Positions 33,731 through 44,720 are shown, counted from the first letter of the stretch. The stretch is DNA of 64,000 nt from Chitinophagales bacterium (GCA_017303455.1 JAFLBM010000009.1:1-64000); one strand, 5' to 3'. Notes: generated by a model from the letters alone, not told the origin. Program-made: numbers and translations.

Positions 33731-36700
33731 GGCTGGAAGTTTTGACTGACGATGGTTCCAAAATCTTTGATCAGTGACCTGATATCTGCATCATTGGTCA
33801 CGATGGGTGAACGCTGGAAGACCTTAATAAATGCAACGAGGTTATCTCCCTGGTTGAGTTCCGGCATTCTTCCTCTCAGCACCGCTGCTTCCCGGGCAGA
33901 TAAGCGGATCAGGCTGCCAATAAGCTCTTTGCTTCTTCCATCTATATCCGGCTGGCAACGGATCACATTCAGGCCCAATTTCCAGGCTGAACGCACCAGC
34001 AACATGATGATCTCTTTATTGATCTCTGCACTGAAATTATTGGTTATTAACTCCTGCTGGTACAAGGCTGATAAAGTCTGAAGCGTAGTGAACCGGACTG
34101 CTTCATTGGTGAATTTGTCAGCCTTTGCTTCTGCATCTTTCAGCAGGTCGGCATATTTCGATACCAGGTTATTGAGAGGGATATTTCTTAAAGTGGGTAG
34201 TAATATACCTGGGCGCCCTCCACCAACACGGGTGCTGCCAAACCTGTTCAGCAGATCAAGGAACTTGCTTCCGCCAAAGAAATTGATTTCTTCTCTTATC
34301 ATTTCTTTGACTGTATCGGCACAGGTTGTTTGCGGTGCTGCGGGTAACTGGATCACTTTTTTATCGCTTATGGCTTCACAGGCAGGGTTCTTCACCCGTA
34401 ATACAGCACTCAGCTCATTACCAGTATTCCGGATGACAGTGATATCGAATTTGTGGGTGAACGGAGCTTTATCCTGCCTGACGACTCTTTCACCTGTACT
34501 GAATTCCCAGATAAAATTATCTCCTGAATTGGCCGGCACTTCTGTTTCGTTGATAAAAGTGACATTGATAATAGTAGCGGCTGCGGGCAAAATACTTGTC
34601 TCTGTCCTGAATTTCGGAACAGGGTGTCTGAACACTGTAATAACACAATCGGATGGTTTGTTATTAACAGTAAAAGCAATTGCGGTGGCAAATACGGTGG
34701 CTTGTTTAGGATCAAAGAAGAACTGGTTTCCATCTTTTACAACACCCGGAACATTATTAACACTGGCCACAGTTCCGTTTGCGGGCTGCACTTCAAACAA
34801 CAAACGGTCAGCATCATTGCAGATAATGGAAGCCGGAAGTTTCAATGACACCCTTTCTTCTCTTGTATAGGGTACTGAGAGTTCGAACTTATCGGAGCAG
34901 GGGCCATTAATAGCCAGCAGTTTTACCGGCAGGTTCCCGATGAGGCCAATACTTTCAAGGAAGGCTTTTTTATATGTTTTGGGAATAACATCTTTATTAG
35001 TAACTCTTACGGCAGGACTATTGTCTCCAAAATTCCATTCATAGGTATAGAGTTTTCCTGTAGCATCATCGGAAAGGTTAACGAACTCAACAGAAAGGAT
35101 CTCGGCATCGTCTTTTATAACCCTGGCTTCAAACTTCGCAACTGGGTGTTTGAATACAGTTACCCTGCAGTCCGTCACCTGGCCTTCAATTTTGAATTCA
35201 ATAGTTTTACCCATATCAGCAGCTTTCACTTTTGATGGATCAAAGAAAACCCTGCTGCCATTTACAATGATAGCATCATCAAATCCGTCAGCAGTTATTT
35301 TTCCGTCAAATGGTTCCCTGCGAAACTCCAGCACTTCATCATCGCTGCAGGCAGTGGCTTTTGGCAGGCTGAGGTTATATTCCTGCTTAGGTACAATAAA
35401 GGCGATCGGGGGACATTCACTGCAACACAAGTATGGCAGGCAGAAATCAGCAATAACCATATTATTCGATAGCTGGGTGCTCTCTTCTTCTTTAAAGTCC
35501 ACGGATAGCTTTTGCAGGTATTTTCGTAACGAGTTAAGATCTTTTATTTCTCTCGGGCTTCCGTCTTTAATGCCATTTGCATTTTTATATTTTTCAAACT
35601 CTTCATTGATGTCTACCTCACCCTGGTGTTTGAATATATACAGGGCCAGGCTTTCTATATCATCATAAACAGCCTCTGTTCTTCTGCTTTCATCCTTGCC
35701 CAGCACTTTTGCCAGTACAGCTCTTTCATTCTCGTCAATGAATTCCAGCTTTTTGAGAACTTTTGTACCTTTTGATTCCTGCACATACAATAAAATAAAA
35801 GTACCACCGCGGTTTACCCCGGCTTTATGTTCCATTCCGGGCTGTTGTATGGCGTAGTTGGCAAATGAAAGACTGTCCAGTATTTTTTGTTTTCTCTTTT
35901 CAATCTCTTTAAGAATTACTTCTAATTGTTTCCCGGCACAGCAACCAGCAATGATCTCCTGCAGGATGAATAAATAATAGCTCTCAAACCCGTTGGCTTT
36001 GTAAGTGTTGCTTCTGAAGACCTGGCCCATCCGGTCGTGCAGCAGTTTTACATATTTGCAAAACAGTTCGCTTCTTTTACTGAAGGCATCAACAGATGCA
36101 GCGGAAAGATCAGCCAGCCTTGTTGGGTTAAATTTCGCCAGCTCATTTACTTCTGCCACCATACGGATAGGTGTGCTAAGTACAACTTCTCTTTCCTGTT
36201 CTGTCAGATCAGCTAAAGCAGGGTCAGCCCCACGAACTCTTTCTACTTCCACTGCGAGGTCGTTTTTAGTCAGCCCGGGCCGCTTTACTAATTTTTCAAA
36301 TTCATTACCTATTGCATCTTTGGATACTTCAAGGTTTTTACTTACCGTTTTATCCTGGGTATATAATCCTTTGATAAAGGAAACGGTTCCTCCTTTTGCA
36401 GTTGTTTTTTCAGTCGCCGCTGTGTTTTCCATGTACATAGCGGCACTGGCATATTTTCTCACTGTAAATGCAGGAGCATCGGTTTCAGTAGCTGCAACCG
36501 GTTTTTCCGTTGCTTTGTATTTTGTAATGTTTGCATGAAAACCAAGGTCACGACGGTTATTAAAGCCGCTGAAAAAACTGGTTACACTGGCATAGATGCA
36601 TTGTTGCTCAACCAGCCAGGTCTGTAGCATGGTATTGAGATCATCAAACTGGCAATCAAAATCATCGGGATCAATATCTGCAATAGCTCCATTTTTATCC

Positions 36701-38241
36701 ATGCGGAGTGCCAGCAGGTCGAAGGGAAGGCTTTTGGAATTTTTCACTTTGTCTATATCTGTCAATGCCTGGTTAAGTGATTTGCCCAGGTGTCCTTCGA
36801 TGCGGAAAAAGTTATTGGCATCAATGGTATAATCAAGCGGGTTAAGAGTACTATCAATGCCATTCGCATATTCACCGGCATGATAGGAAAGAATATTTTT
36901 CTCGGCATTTTGACGGGTAGCTGCATAGTTCCAGCTTTTGACCAGGGAAGCCATATTCTTATAATAAAAAGGGATAGCTCTTTTTTCTAATAACTGGTCA
37001 TAGTCTGAGGAAGGGGTGATCTTGATAGTACCCGTTGCATCAGGGATATTTATACTATCAATTAATTTCAGAAGTCGCTGCCATAAACTCCTGCATCTTG
37101 CGACGGTGTCTTTATGACTGCTGACTGCAGGGGAAGGGTAGAAATCATGACGATAAAGAAGAGGGTCAACAGCTACCGGTTTTACTTCTCCCAGCATGAT
37201 ATGCTTAGGGAAAGCATATTTATCGGGGCAACATTCATACATCGCCCGGAACAACGTTTCTCTCAGTTCATTATAAGCAGTAATAATATCTTTGTAAAAA
37301 TCATAGAGATATTGAACCTGGTGATTTTTTACATTCTTGAGTAAAACAGCCTGTAATTGCTGTTTCAGGGCTACGATATTGGTGGCAGACGTTTCATCTA
37401 CCAGGAAACTATAGGCAGCATATAGTTTTTCAATGGCCGTGAGCAACTTTCCCGACTCACTATTTAACACACCGGTATAAGAATTTTTAAGTGATGAGGG
37501 ATTGGTAGTATTGAAATTATTCAGGATTACTCTCTTTGCTTTAAGAACAGGCAGGTCATTATATTGAGTGGCGGCTGCATTCCATTTTTTGTAAATGGAA
37601 TCATAGATGACTTCGCTGACAGGGTCGCGGTTGATGATCTTATCAAGGTCAGTTTTGGCCAGTACTAACAAGCGGATGGCTGCAATATGATGCGGCCCCT
37701 GGTTATCACAATCAATCGCTGTGCATTTATCGGGCTCCTGCTGGTAATTTTCCAGGTAAAGAATGGCAGCAAGATCATCTATTATTTTCCCCGTTTCTGC
37801 CGTAAATGCTTTTAACTCTTTTGAATTTTCAGGCAGAACACCTTCTTTATTCGGGATGGTGAGCTCCCACAGGTCCATTTGATTGCCGTTGTTATTAGGC
37901 GGAAAGAACGGGTCATAGATCGGGTCGTCAGTACCTTTCTTTTTATTGATATATCTCCGGAAATGCCGGAAAGTTGTTGCATCAACCCTCAGCAGGTCGC
38001 CATCGGTGGTAATGCCGCAACCACGACTAAGTTCAATCGCCGTATCAGCTCCTGCAACGAGTTTTATTTTTAACCCGCACACTAAACCGACACCCACAAG
38101 GCAGGTTCTTGTCAGGCGGTCCTGGTCTTCAAAATAGTCGATCAGGTCATTCAGTTGTTTATCCGTCAGCACCTGGTCTTTACGGAAAGAATGGTATTCC
38201 ATCCTGATATTTTCCAGCAGAAGGGTTTGCGTGGTTGCCAT
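33727..38241 (-). CDS. Giant PKD-domain CIS protein of unknown role
   Basis: A 1504-residue protein, the largest in the operon. The N-terminal 80 residues ('DKQLNDLIDYFEDQDRLTRT', 'VGVGLVCGLKIKL') look like a phage-structure-type start. The middle is largely helical. Two PKD-like beta domains lie near residues 1040-1140 ('YEWNFGDNSP' at about 1066) and 1210-1310 ('FIWEFSTGE' at about 1245), followed by a helical C-terminus. It stands between the wedge protein and the tape measure, where other CIS loci carry tail-fibre genes. It could be a host-contact or baseplate-surrounding protein; neither is proven. No signal peptide is present. Confidence 0.75.
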   Translation of the reverse strand: MATTQTLLLENIRMEYHSFRKDQVLTDKQLNDLIDYFEDQDRLTRTCLVGVGLVCGLKIKLVAGADTAIELSRGCGITTDGDLLRVDATTFRHFRRYINKKKGTDDPIYDPFFPPNNNGNQMDLWELTIPNKEGVLPENSKELKAFTAETGKIIDDLAAILYLENYQQEPDKCTAIDCDNQGPHHIAAIRLLVLAKTDLDKIINRDPVSEVIYDSIYKKWNAAATQYNDLPVLKAKRVILNNFNTTNPSSLKNSYTGVLNSESGKLLTAIEKLYAAYSFLVDETSATNIVALKQQLQAVLLKNVKNHQVQYLYDFYKDIITAYNELRETLFRAMYECCPDKYAFPKHIMLGEVKPVAVDPLLYRHDFYPSPAVSSHKDTVARCRSLWQRLLKLIDSINIPDATGTIKITPSSDYDQLLEKRAIPFYYKNMASLVKSWNYAATRQNAEKNILSYHAGEYANGIDSTLNPLDYTIDANNFFRIEGHLGKSLNQALTDIDKVKNSKSLPFDLLALRMDKNGAIADIDPDDFDCQFDDLNTMLQTWLVEQQCIYASVTSFFSGFNNRRDLGFHANITKYKATEKPVAATETDAPAFTVRKYASAAMYMENTAATEKTTAKGGTVSFIKGLYTQDKTVSKNLEVSKDAIGNEFEKLVKRPGLTKNDLAVEVERVRGADPALADLTEQEREVVLSTPIRMVAEVNELAKFNPTRLADLSAASVDAFSKRSELFCKYVKLLHDRMGQVFRSNTYKANGFESYYLFILQEIIAGCCAGKQLEVILKEIEKRKQKILDSLSFANYAIQQPGMEHKAGVNRGGTFILLYVQESKGTKVLKKLEFIDENERAVLAKVLGKDESRRTEAVYDDIESLALYIFKHQGEVDINEEFEKYKNANGIKDGSPREIKDLNSLRKYLQKLSVDFKEEESTQLSNNMVIADFCLPYLCCSECPPIAFIVPKQEYNLSLPKATACSDDEVLEFRREPFDGKITADGFDDAIIVNGSRVFFDPSKVKAADMGKTIEFKIEGQVTDCRVTVFKHPVAKFEARVIKDDAEILSVEFVNLSDDATGKLYTYEWNFGDNSPAVRVTNKDVIPKTYKKAFLESIGLIGNLPVKLLAINGPCSDKFELSVPYTREERVSLKLPASIICNDADRLLFEVQPANGTVASVNNVPGVVKDGNQFFFDPKQATVFATAIAFTVNNKPSDCVITVFRHPVPKFRTETSILPAAATIINVTFINETEVPANSGDNFIWEFSTGERVVRQDKAPFTHKFDITVIRNTGNELSAVLRVKNPACEAISDKKVIQLPAAPQTTCADTVKEMIREEINFFGGSKFLDLLNRFGSTRVGGGRPGILLPTLRNIPLNNLVSKYADLLKDAEAKADKFTNEAVRFTTLQTLSALYQQELITNNFSAEINKEIIMLLVRSAWKLGLNVIRCQPDIDGRSKELIGSLIRLSAREAAVLRGRMPELNQGDNLVAFIKVFQRSPIVTNDADIRSLIKDFGTIVSQNFQP

Positions 38242-38280
38242 AGCTTTATATTTACGCTTGAGTAATGATCATATTTCTTA

Positions 38281-40986
38281 TTATAGTGTTCCAAGGTTGG
38301 TCTGTCCCAGGATAACGGGGTTATCTTCATCTGTATCATCATCACAGTCGCCCAGTGTTCCCTCATTGTATACCGTGAACAGGTTTTCCAGCAGATCCAC
38401 CATTTTTTTATTCAGCGCCTCCGGAACCTGTTGCATGGGATCGGCTGAATTGATCCTTGTCTCCAACCAGAGATAGTAAGTGTCTTCAAACTCTTTCATC
38501 TGTGCTTCACCGATAAAACAGATACGGGGAAGGATATGAGCCGGGGTTTCCATCCGGATCAGTCGTTCTGCAAACCGGCGAAAATCTTTATTACGCATCC
38601 GCATGGTATACCCGGGCAATATCACTGCAACCCGGAAAGAGTAGGGGTCTGTTGGCCTGCAATGATTCCCGTTTACGTCAATACAGATTGGCATAAAGGA
38701 AGAAGGAGAAAGATTACCAGGATCATATTGTGGCCGCAGGATCATATGCTCAACAACATACATTCCTTCTAGCCGGAACTCTTCCAGGAAATAGGTGATC
38801 AATTGACTGATCTGTTGTTCTGCAGCCGGGAAAACACCAGCGTCAATTTCTGCCTGGCTGGTAGCAAAATCGCCGGAAGAATAAGCTATATCTTCCCCGT
38901 CAGTATTGATGATCTTGAAACTGACTTTGCTGTTATCGGCCGACAGAACTATTTTGTAATGCTCTCTTTCACATCCCAGTATTGTAGCGAGTCCCATTTC
39001 TTCATAGGCGTCTGCTTTCTTAAGAGAGAGTTCGGTACCTTTTAATACAGTCACACCTTCCATGTCAATGGTCCAGCTATAGGGAGAAAGGTTAGTGGCG
39101 GGCGGCACTTTGAAAATAAAATAAGGAACCCGGGAGAATTTTTTTCTTTTGTAATGATTGAAACCCAGCATCCTTGAAATTCTTCGTTCCATCCCGGATA
39201 CATTGAGTTCTGTTTCCAATGCTGTTTTGCTGTTAAAATAATCAAGTGCATCAGCACGGAAAGTGCTCATGTTGTGATAGTCCTTGTAGAAATTGACTTT
39301 CTGCCGGATGATAGCCTGGTCATAATCGGCCCCATAGATACGATGCAGCAGGAAAACATATTCACTGAATTGCTCAGCAAACCTTGCCAGTAAGTGATCG
39401 AGAAACTTGTTTTTTCGTTCTACGTAGTTATCAAGCTGGGCCACCTGTAACAGTTTGTCGACAGCTTTTGTCCAGTCTCCCGCACCCGTGAAAATATCAT
39501 CTGCCCCTTTGAGGTTCTTTACGATATTGCTGAAGTAAGACTGTTTAAGATCAGAGTCAACGCTCAGCAAATCTTTCACATGCGCCAGCTGCGAAAAATA
39601 ATTGGCTAATACCTGGTCAAAGAAAAGAAGGTAAGCTTTCAGTTGTTTGGCCAGCGCTTTGCGTTCTGTAGATGCAGAATCGGGTAAACCTGTCCGGCCG
39701 ATACCATAAGTTTCCGGCAAGTGATTTTGAAGGGTGTTATAAGATTCTATATCCCTGTATTTACCGAGTGGCATCGGGAGGTCTTCTGTAAAGGCTGCTT
39801 CCTGTTTCTTTTTATTTAGATTTTTCAATTCCTGGAGCCGGATCTTTGCATCCAGTTCTTTCAGGTCAATTGGAATAACATCTTTATAAAAATTGATGAC
39901 TGAATTGGTCAGGCATAACTTTGGCTTGTGACCTTCTTTTACACAAAGCAACCAGTTGTTTTTATCCACTGCTTTGTTGATCAGCAGCATATCTGTTTCA
40001 TCGCAACCACAGAAGCCGAAGGTAATACTGCGTATCAATTTTACTCCTTCCAGCTGCTGGATGATACGCATAATGTCAGAGAGCCTGACTTCTGCCCGTA
40101 ATGATGATGCTTTTATCTCTTTATCATCAATAAACCCTTTTTTGGCGAAGAGTTGGTCGCTGCTGGCTGAAGTAGTGATCGGTAATGTTGCATAATCAAA
40201 GACCGGCCCATCAAATATTTCATCTGAAGATTTTCTTTTATCCAGCATTTGCTGCAACGTGTAAAAATTGACAGAAGGAGAAAGATATTCTTCGATGGCA
40301 AAAATGATCCTGGCCCAGGTCTCCTCGGGGTCTGCTTTTGGTTGCAGTTCCACATCAGCACAAATCACAATTTCCTGGGTGGGTACATGATCAACTGCCA
40401 CGAGGTCTTCACATAAGTTCCGGAAATGCTGATAGATCTGCTTAACGGCGTTTATTATCTCGTCTTTCTTACTGAGATGTGACTCTTCTATATCAAGCAG
40501 GATATTGTAAAGGCCATTTAGTTCAAACTTGATCTCTTCACCGTCTTTGACCGCTTCATTTTCGGTTGCGTAACGCAGCGCAACCGGCTGCGGTTTGTAT
40601 TTTGCAATGACCGGCTGACTGGCTTTTTGCATCCATGCATTCTTAACGCCGTCGATCCGGATGAATAATTTACGGTAATCATCTGCAGTTACCGGCGCAG
40701 AGGGAAGAATGTTTAGCGCCGACAGGAATTGCCGGTGCATATTTTGCAGGTTATTCTCCTCAGTGGCCAGGATATCTTCTACGGGCAATGAATTCCGGTA
40801 TCCAAGATCTGTTATAACCCAGCAGAGTAATTCAAGTATTGTAATGCCCGGATCATGTGTATTATAATCCGTCCAGAGCCGGCTGCCCAGTTTTTCAATA
40901 TGCTTCAGCCCGTTTTCCCTCAGCCAGTTGTATTCCTGGCCGTAGGTTTTTTGAAGCTCTTTGGGTATCGTTAATATTTCTTTCAT
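38281..40986 (-). CDS. CIS baseplate wedge protein, Afp12/Pvc12-like
   Basis: A 901-residue protein with the N-terminal signature 'DYNTHDPGITILELLCW' near residues 40-56, shared by the large wedge proteins of CIS baseplates. The C-terminal part ends with 'RICFIGEAQMKEFEDTYYLWLE', also typical of this group. It would form the wedge with the upstream baseplate-J-like protein. I chose the ATG at 40986, which overlaps the previous stop by one base (TGATG); an in-frame TTG at 40992 would add two residues. Confidence 0.8.
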   Translation of the reverse strand: MKEILTIPKELQKTYGQEYNWLRENGLKHIEKLGSRLWTDYNTHDPGITILELLCWVITDLGYRNSLPVEDILATEENNLQNMHRQFLSALNILPSAPVTADDYRKLFIRIDGVKNAWMQKASQPVIAKYKPQPVALRYATENEAVKDGEEIKFELNGLYNILLDIEESHLSKKDEIINAVKQIYQHFRNLCEDLVAVDHVPTQEIVICADVELQPKADPEETWARIIFAIEEYLSPSVNFYTLQQMLDKRKSSDEIFDGPVFDYATLPITTSASSDQLFAKKGFIDDKEIKASSLRAEVRLSDIMRIIQQLEGVKLIRSITFGFCGCDETDMLLINKAVDKNNWLLCVKEGHKPKLCLTNSVINFYKDVIPIDLKELDAKIRLQELKNLNKKKQEAAFTEDLPMPLGKYRDIESYNTLQNHLPETYGIGRTGLPDSASTERKALAKQLKAYLLFFDQVLANYFSQLAHVKDLLSVDSDLKQSYFSNIVKNLKGADDIFTGAGDWTKAVDKLLQVAQLDNYVERKNKFLDHLLARFAEQFSEYVFLLHRIYGADYDQAIIRQKVNFYKDYHNMSTFRADALDYFNSKTALETELNVSGMERRISRMLGFNHYKRKKFSRVPYFIFKVPPATNLSPYSWTIDMEGVTVLKGTELSLKKADAYEEMGLATILGCEREHYKIVLSADNSKVSFKIINTDGEDIAYSSGDFATSQAEIDAGVFPAAEQQISQLITYFLEEFRLEGMYVVEHMILRPQYDPGNLSPSSFMPICIDVNGNHCRPTDPYSFRVAVILPGYTMRMRNKDFRRFAERLIRMETPAHILPRICFIGEAQMKEFEDTYYLWLETRINSADPMQQVPEALNKKMVDLLENLFTVYNEGTLGDCDDDTDEDNPVILGQTNLGTL

Positions 40987-43900
40987 CAGCAAACCGGGGG
41001 TTCAATGGTTTCGATACTATGTTCTTTGTAACTGGTCAGTATGGCACGGGCATTCCTGGCCATGATCATTTCGCTGTCTGTATTACCAACTGCTTTATTA
41101 TACATTTTGAAATCAGTAATAAAATCAACATAGGGCCGCTCCTCTATAAACTGGATGGCCCTGCTTTTATACAATTCTCCTCCAAAATGAATCTCGGCAA
41201 ACGCATTGTCAGACCAAGGTGCCAGGTATTTTTTGATATCGTTTGCCAGTATCTTTTTATAGGTTTTTGGGTCAAAGCCGGTGTGGAATTTTACATGGAA
41301 AAGAAATTGTATCTCTTCAAACTGCGGGTTCTCAGCTTTGCAGTCAATATGAAATCCATTTAGGGTGGACAGGTAGGATTGGATTTCACCCAGCATGTTT
41401 TTACTCACTCTTGGTTTCAGTATATCGTACATGCTTTTATTCCTGACATCCGGAACTGGAATGATACGGACAGAACCCGGGGCCAGTTCAAAATCAGATG
41501 AAGTGTGGTTAAGGCATTTTACTTTATATACAGAGGGAAATTTCTCTAAAACCAGTCTTTCATAGTCCCAGATATTGACAGCCCTGTTCTTATGCCGTAA
41601 TCTTTCACTTACCCGTATGTAAAAATGTTTGTCCGATTCTGCAGGCAACCCGTCAAAAGAGCCAAAAGGTTGTTTGACAGATTTAATCGCCGCCTGTTTG
41701 TTCACCATTTTGCTGATAACCGAGGCCGGTAATCCCGCAGATAAATGTGACAAGTCGTTATTTGTATCCGTAAATATGGCTTCCTCTGCTTGTGCCAGGA
41801 TACTGATAAAGCGGCAAACAGAGTCAGGATTGATGGATGGAGGCAACTGAGCCTTCAGCCAACGGTATTGCTTGGGTAGAATGGTATTGTCGTCATTCGT
41901 TTCTTTGGGCAGCAGGAATTTTATAAGCCCCGGCTGCAGAAAATTATTCGTGTTGTCGCTGATGATGAAATCCTGGTTCAGCGGTTTCCATTCATTGTTA
42001 CATAAGGCATACCATAATATTTCTGCCTCTTTCTCAAAGGAAGCGGATTCGGGATTCTCACTTCCTTCTGCCACCTGGAACAGGATGGAGACAATCGTTT
42101 CTGGAAAGGCATTCTTTAAGCCAATGTATAATTCACCTTCGGTTGCGAAAACAGGAACGGGAGAGATTCTTGTTTTTTCGGTGAGAAATAATGCCTGCTC
42201 TTTCAGGAATACATGCTGTTCTCCCTGCCCAAATGGTACTTCATGAAATAATTGAATATTTCTTTCCCGGTAATTATCTAACTTCTGTTGATTGGTTTGT
42301 GCAGATATTGAAAAATCATTCGTTATTTCCGCATCGTAGTCCACCGTTAAGGAAGCGATCAATGGTGTATACGGCTCTTTGGGAAGAACAGCACCGGAGA
42401 TGGTCATACCTGCTGCATACAAGGAGGCAAATTGCTGGTGAAAGAACCCATGCTTACCGGTGAGGGTCAGTCGCAGGAAATTGTTTTTGGTATTAATGGT
42501 AAAGCGGTCGGGCTGCGGTTGCCAAGCGGTAAAACTAGGGTTATAGGTCATTAGCTGGAAAACCGGGAGCACAACAGCATACTGCAGGTAATTCTGTGTA
42601 TATAATTTCGAAACACTATAACCAGTGTTATAAAGATTCCCATAGAAATAATTGCCTGTAACGGGGTTTTGGGATTGGTTATTTTTTTCGCCAATGATCA
42701 TTGGATTTTCAGTGAAAAGCTCCCGGTCTTTATCCGCCTGGTCGTTGGACCAGCGGTTGTTTTTTATGTAGGCAAGGTCTACTTTAAAATAATCATCGCC
42801 TTCCACTTCTTCATTATTGGAAGAAGTAATGGAGGAACCATTGAGTGATACATCATAACTGTTCTTTGAAAAATTTTCACCCAGGAATTCTGTGCGGTAG
42901 GCCGTATAGTGTTTGCGAAAATCTTCCGGCTTGTTTTTCCAATCAATATTTAAAGAAATGCTTTTCCAGTTCTTCTGAAAGATCTCGCTGCTGCCGATAT
43001 AAAAGTTGGAATCTTTTTTAGGCACTGCTGTAAACGGCATAAACGGCTTGGCAGGGTCAAGCTTACCTTCATCGTTTTCGATCAGCAGGTCTTTTAAACC
43101 GGTTACGGATACATGGATCGTTGTTTTTTTGATAGCGGCTTTTGCCAGTGTTTCATACACGGTATACCCTTTATCTTTTTCTGCATTGATTAAAAAACGT
43201 ACAACCGGCTGATCTGTGTTAAAATTTTCTTTGTGTAGTTTATTGTTATAAGCAATGATCGGTTTTTCGGCACTGTCTATTTCCAGTTCTATGATAAGTT
43301 GACCATTGCCTGAAGCAGGTTTTTTTGTAACCGTTATTTTTTTAGGGCTTACCCAATCTTTTTCTCCGGTCAGTAATACCACCAGGTTATTCTGCAGTTG
43401 CGAGAAAACTGCGTAGTCAATACCCGCTGATGGGAATTCAAGGTCAATCGTGATAGTGATTTTTCTTTCGCCTTCTTTTAGTAAGAGGACAGAGGAGGCT
43501 AATGAAAAACCAGGTTTCGCAGCGGGTAACTTTACCAGCTGGTTACTGCCTTTACTGACCTCTTTCTGGTCAAAACCGAATGCATGCCAGGAAGGATCAT
43601 CTTCTTTTAAGGGTGTGCCTGATCCATCGGCTGAATCGGCCACTTCGGCAAAACGTAAACTCTTCCCGATGGGATGATATACGGATTTTATCAGCTCTGC
43701 CTTTGCTGTATTAAAGACGGGTCCGGTATTAATGCCATAGCGGAGGGGGATACCCTTTTTATCTTTACCGGCATCAAACAGGGCATCATCATTTAATTTT
43801 ACGGAAGTGAGATTTTTGGCCAGCTCAAAAACAAGATGAACTTTATCAGGGGATGCTTCTTTCTTTTTTAATTGCAACACCTGCTTGTAATAGAAATCAA

Positions 43901-44294
43901 GATGCCGGCCGGTTATCCTGTTCATATCCCGGTGCGGGTAGCGCAGTAATTGCAGGAAGCTGATAAATAAAGCCAGGTGGGGCTCTGCGGATGAGTCAGC
44001 ATCCTTCCGGCGAAAATGAAGAAGCATTTTCTCGATTTCAGTTTCCTCCAGCATGAAACGCTGCCAGTTCCCTTCTATGGCTTCGCTGTTAGAAGTATTG
44101 AAATAATTAAGCCGGTCTGCGTAGTGCCAGGCAAATTTCATCCAGTCCCGGATGCTGAATTCGTGAACAGGTGCAGAACCGGGATGCAGGGCTTCCATCA
44201 TCCGCTGGTATTGGCTGGTGCCATCCCGCTGCAACGGATTTTTGGTGGGGCAGCCTGCTCCCGTATTTTGTATGCCTGTATTGTTACCGCTCAT
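40986..44294 (-). CDS. Baseplate J/gp47-like wedge protein, Afp11/Pvc11-like
   Basis: An 1102-residue protein of the baseplate-J type found in CIS. The N-terminal part 'DWMKFAWHYADRLNYFN' and 'LLRYPHRDMNRITGRHLDFYY' resemble other CIS J proteins, and the C-terminal 250 residues ('FYIRVSERLRHKNRAVNIWDYERLVLEKFP', 'GSVRIIPVPDVRNKS') carry the conserved gpJ core. It would link the hub to the sheath. It starts 5 bases after gp25 and its stop overlaps the next start by one base. Confidence 0.83.
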   Translation of the reverse strand: MSGNNTGIQNTGAGCPTKNPLQRDGTSQYQRMMEALHPGSAPVHEFSIRDWMKFAWHYADRLNYFNTSNSEAIEGNWQRFMLEETEIEKMLLHFRRKDADSSAEPHLALFISFLQLLRYPHRDMNRITGRHLDFYYKQVLQLKKKEASPDKVHLVFELAKNLTSVKLNDDALFDAGKDKKGIPLRYGINTGPVFNTAKAELIKSVYHPIGKSLRFAEVADSADGSGTPLKEDDPSWHAFGFDQKEVSKGSNQLVKLPAAKPGFSLASSVLLLKEGERKITITIDLEFPSAGIDYAVFSQLQNNLVVLLTGEKDWVSPKKITVTKKPASGNGQLIIELEIDSAEKPIIAYNNKLHKENFNTDQPVVRFLINAEKDKGYTVYETLAKAAIKKTTIHVSVTGLKDLLIENDEGKLDPAKPFMPFTAVPKKDSNFYIGSSEIFQKNWKSISLNIDWKNKPEDFRKHYTAYRTEFLGENFSKNSYDVSLNGSSITSSNNEEVEGDDYFKVDLAYIKNNRWSNDQADKDRELFTENPMIIGEKNNQSQNPVTGNYFYGNLYNTGYSVSKLYTQNYLQYAVVLPVFQLMTYNPSFTAWQPQPDRFTINTKNNFLRLTLTGKHGFFHQQFASLYAAGMTISGAVLPKEPYTPLIASLTVDYDAEITNDFSISAQTNQQKLDNYRERNIQLFHEVPFGQGEQHVFLKEQALFLTEKTRISPVPVFATEGELYIGLKNAFPETIVSILFQVAEGSENPESASFEKEAEILWYALCNNEWKPLNQDFIISDNTNNFLQPGLIKFLLPKETNDDNTILPKQYRWLKAQLPPSINPDSVCRFISILAQAEEAIFTDTNNDLSHLSAGLPASVISKMVNKQAAIKSVKQPFGSFDGLPAESDKHFYIRVSERLRHKNRAVNIWDYERLVLEKFPSVYKVKCLNHTSSDFELAPGSVRIIPVPDVRNKSMYDILKPRVSKNMLGEIQSYLSTLNGFHIDCKAENPQFEEIQFLFHVKFHTGFDPKTYKKILANDIKKYLAPWSDNAFAEIHFGGELYKSRAIQFIEERPYVDFITDFKMYNKAVGNTDSEMIMARNARAILTSYKEHSIETIEPPVC

Positions 44295-44299
44295 GAAAC

Positions 44300-44710
44300 T
44301 CAGCTTTTAATATTAGTTCCTTCGTTCAGGTAATAAGGGTATACATAATTGTATCTTGAGTTAGTTGTTCGCACCATATACTTCAGGATGATGAGAAACA
44401 GGCCTTCATTTTGCCTGGAAGTATCAATCTCTACTTTTTCCAATTCAATTCTTGCTTCATGGTACAGGATCGCATTTTCAATCAGGTCTTTCATATACGT
44501 AAGCATGGTCAGGTTCATATTCTCAAAGACCATATCATCCAGGTTGCAGCCGTAAGAAGGCTGCATCACCCTTTCTCCCAATCGTGTTGATAAAAGAATA
44601 TGAAGGCTGCTTTCAATATCCTTCTCATCTTCCAGCATCACCACTGATTTGTTGGCTGCGTCAAACTTTGGCGGAAAACTCCATCCTCTTCCTAAAAAGG
44701 CTCTTTCCAT
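44300..44710 (-). CDS. GPW/gp25-family baseplate protein
   Basis: A 136-residue gp25/lysozyme-like baseplate protein (Afp9/Pvc9 position). The family opening 'AFLGRGWSFPP' and the conserved 'LSTRLGERVMQPSYGCNLDDMVFE' are both visible. It seeds sheath assembly on the baseplate in T4 and CIS. I chose the ATG at 44710 because family members begin just ahead of 'FLGxGW'; a TTG at 44731 would add seven residues and overlap the PAAR gene. Confidence 0.9.
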   Translation of the reverse strand: MERAFLGRGWSFPPKFDAANKSVVMLEDEKDIESSLHILLSTRLGERVMQPSYGCNLDDMVFENMNLTMLTYMKDLIENAILYHEARIELEKVEIDTSRQNEGLFLIILKYMVRTTNSRYNYVYPYYLNEGTNIKS

Positions 44711-44720
44711 AATTATTTTT

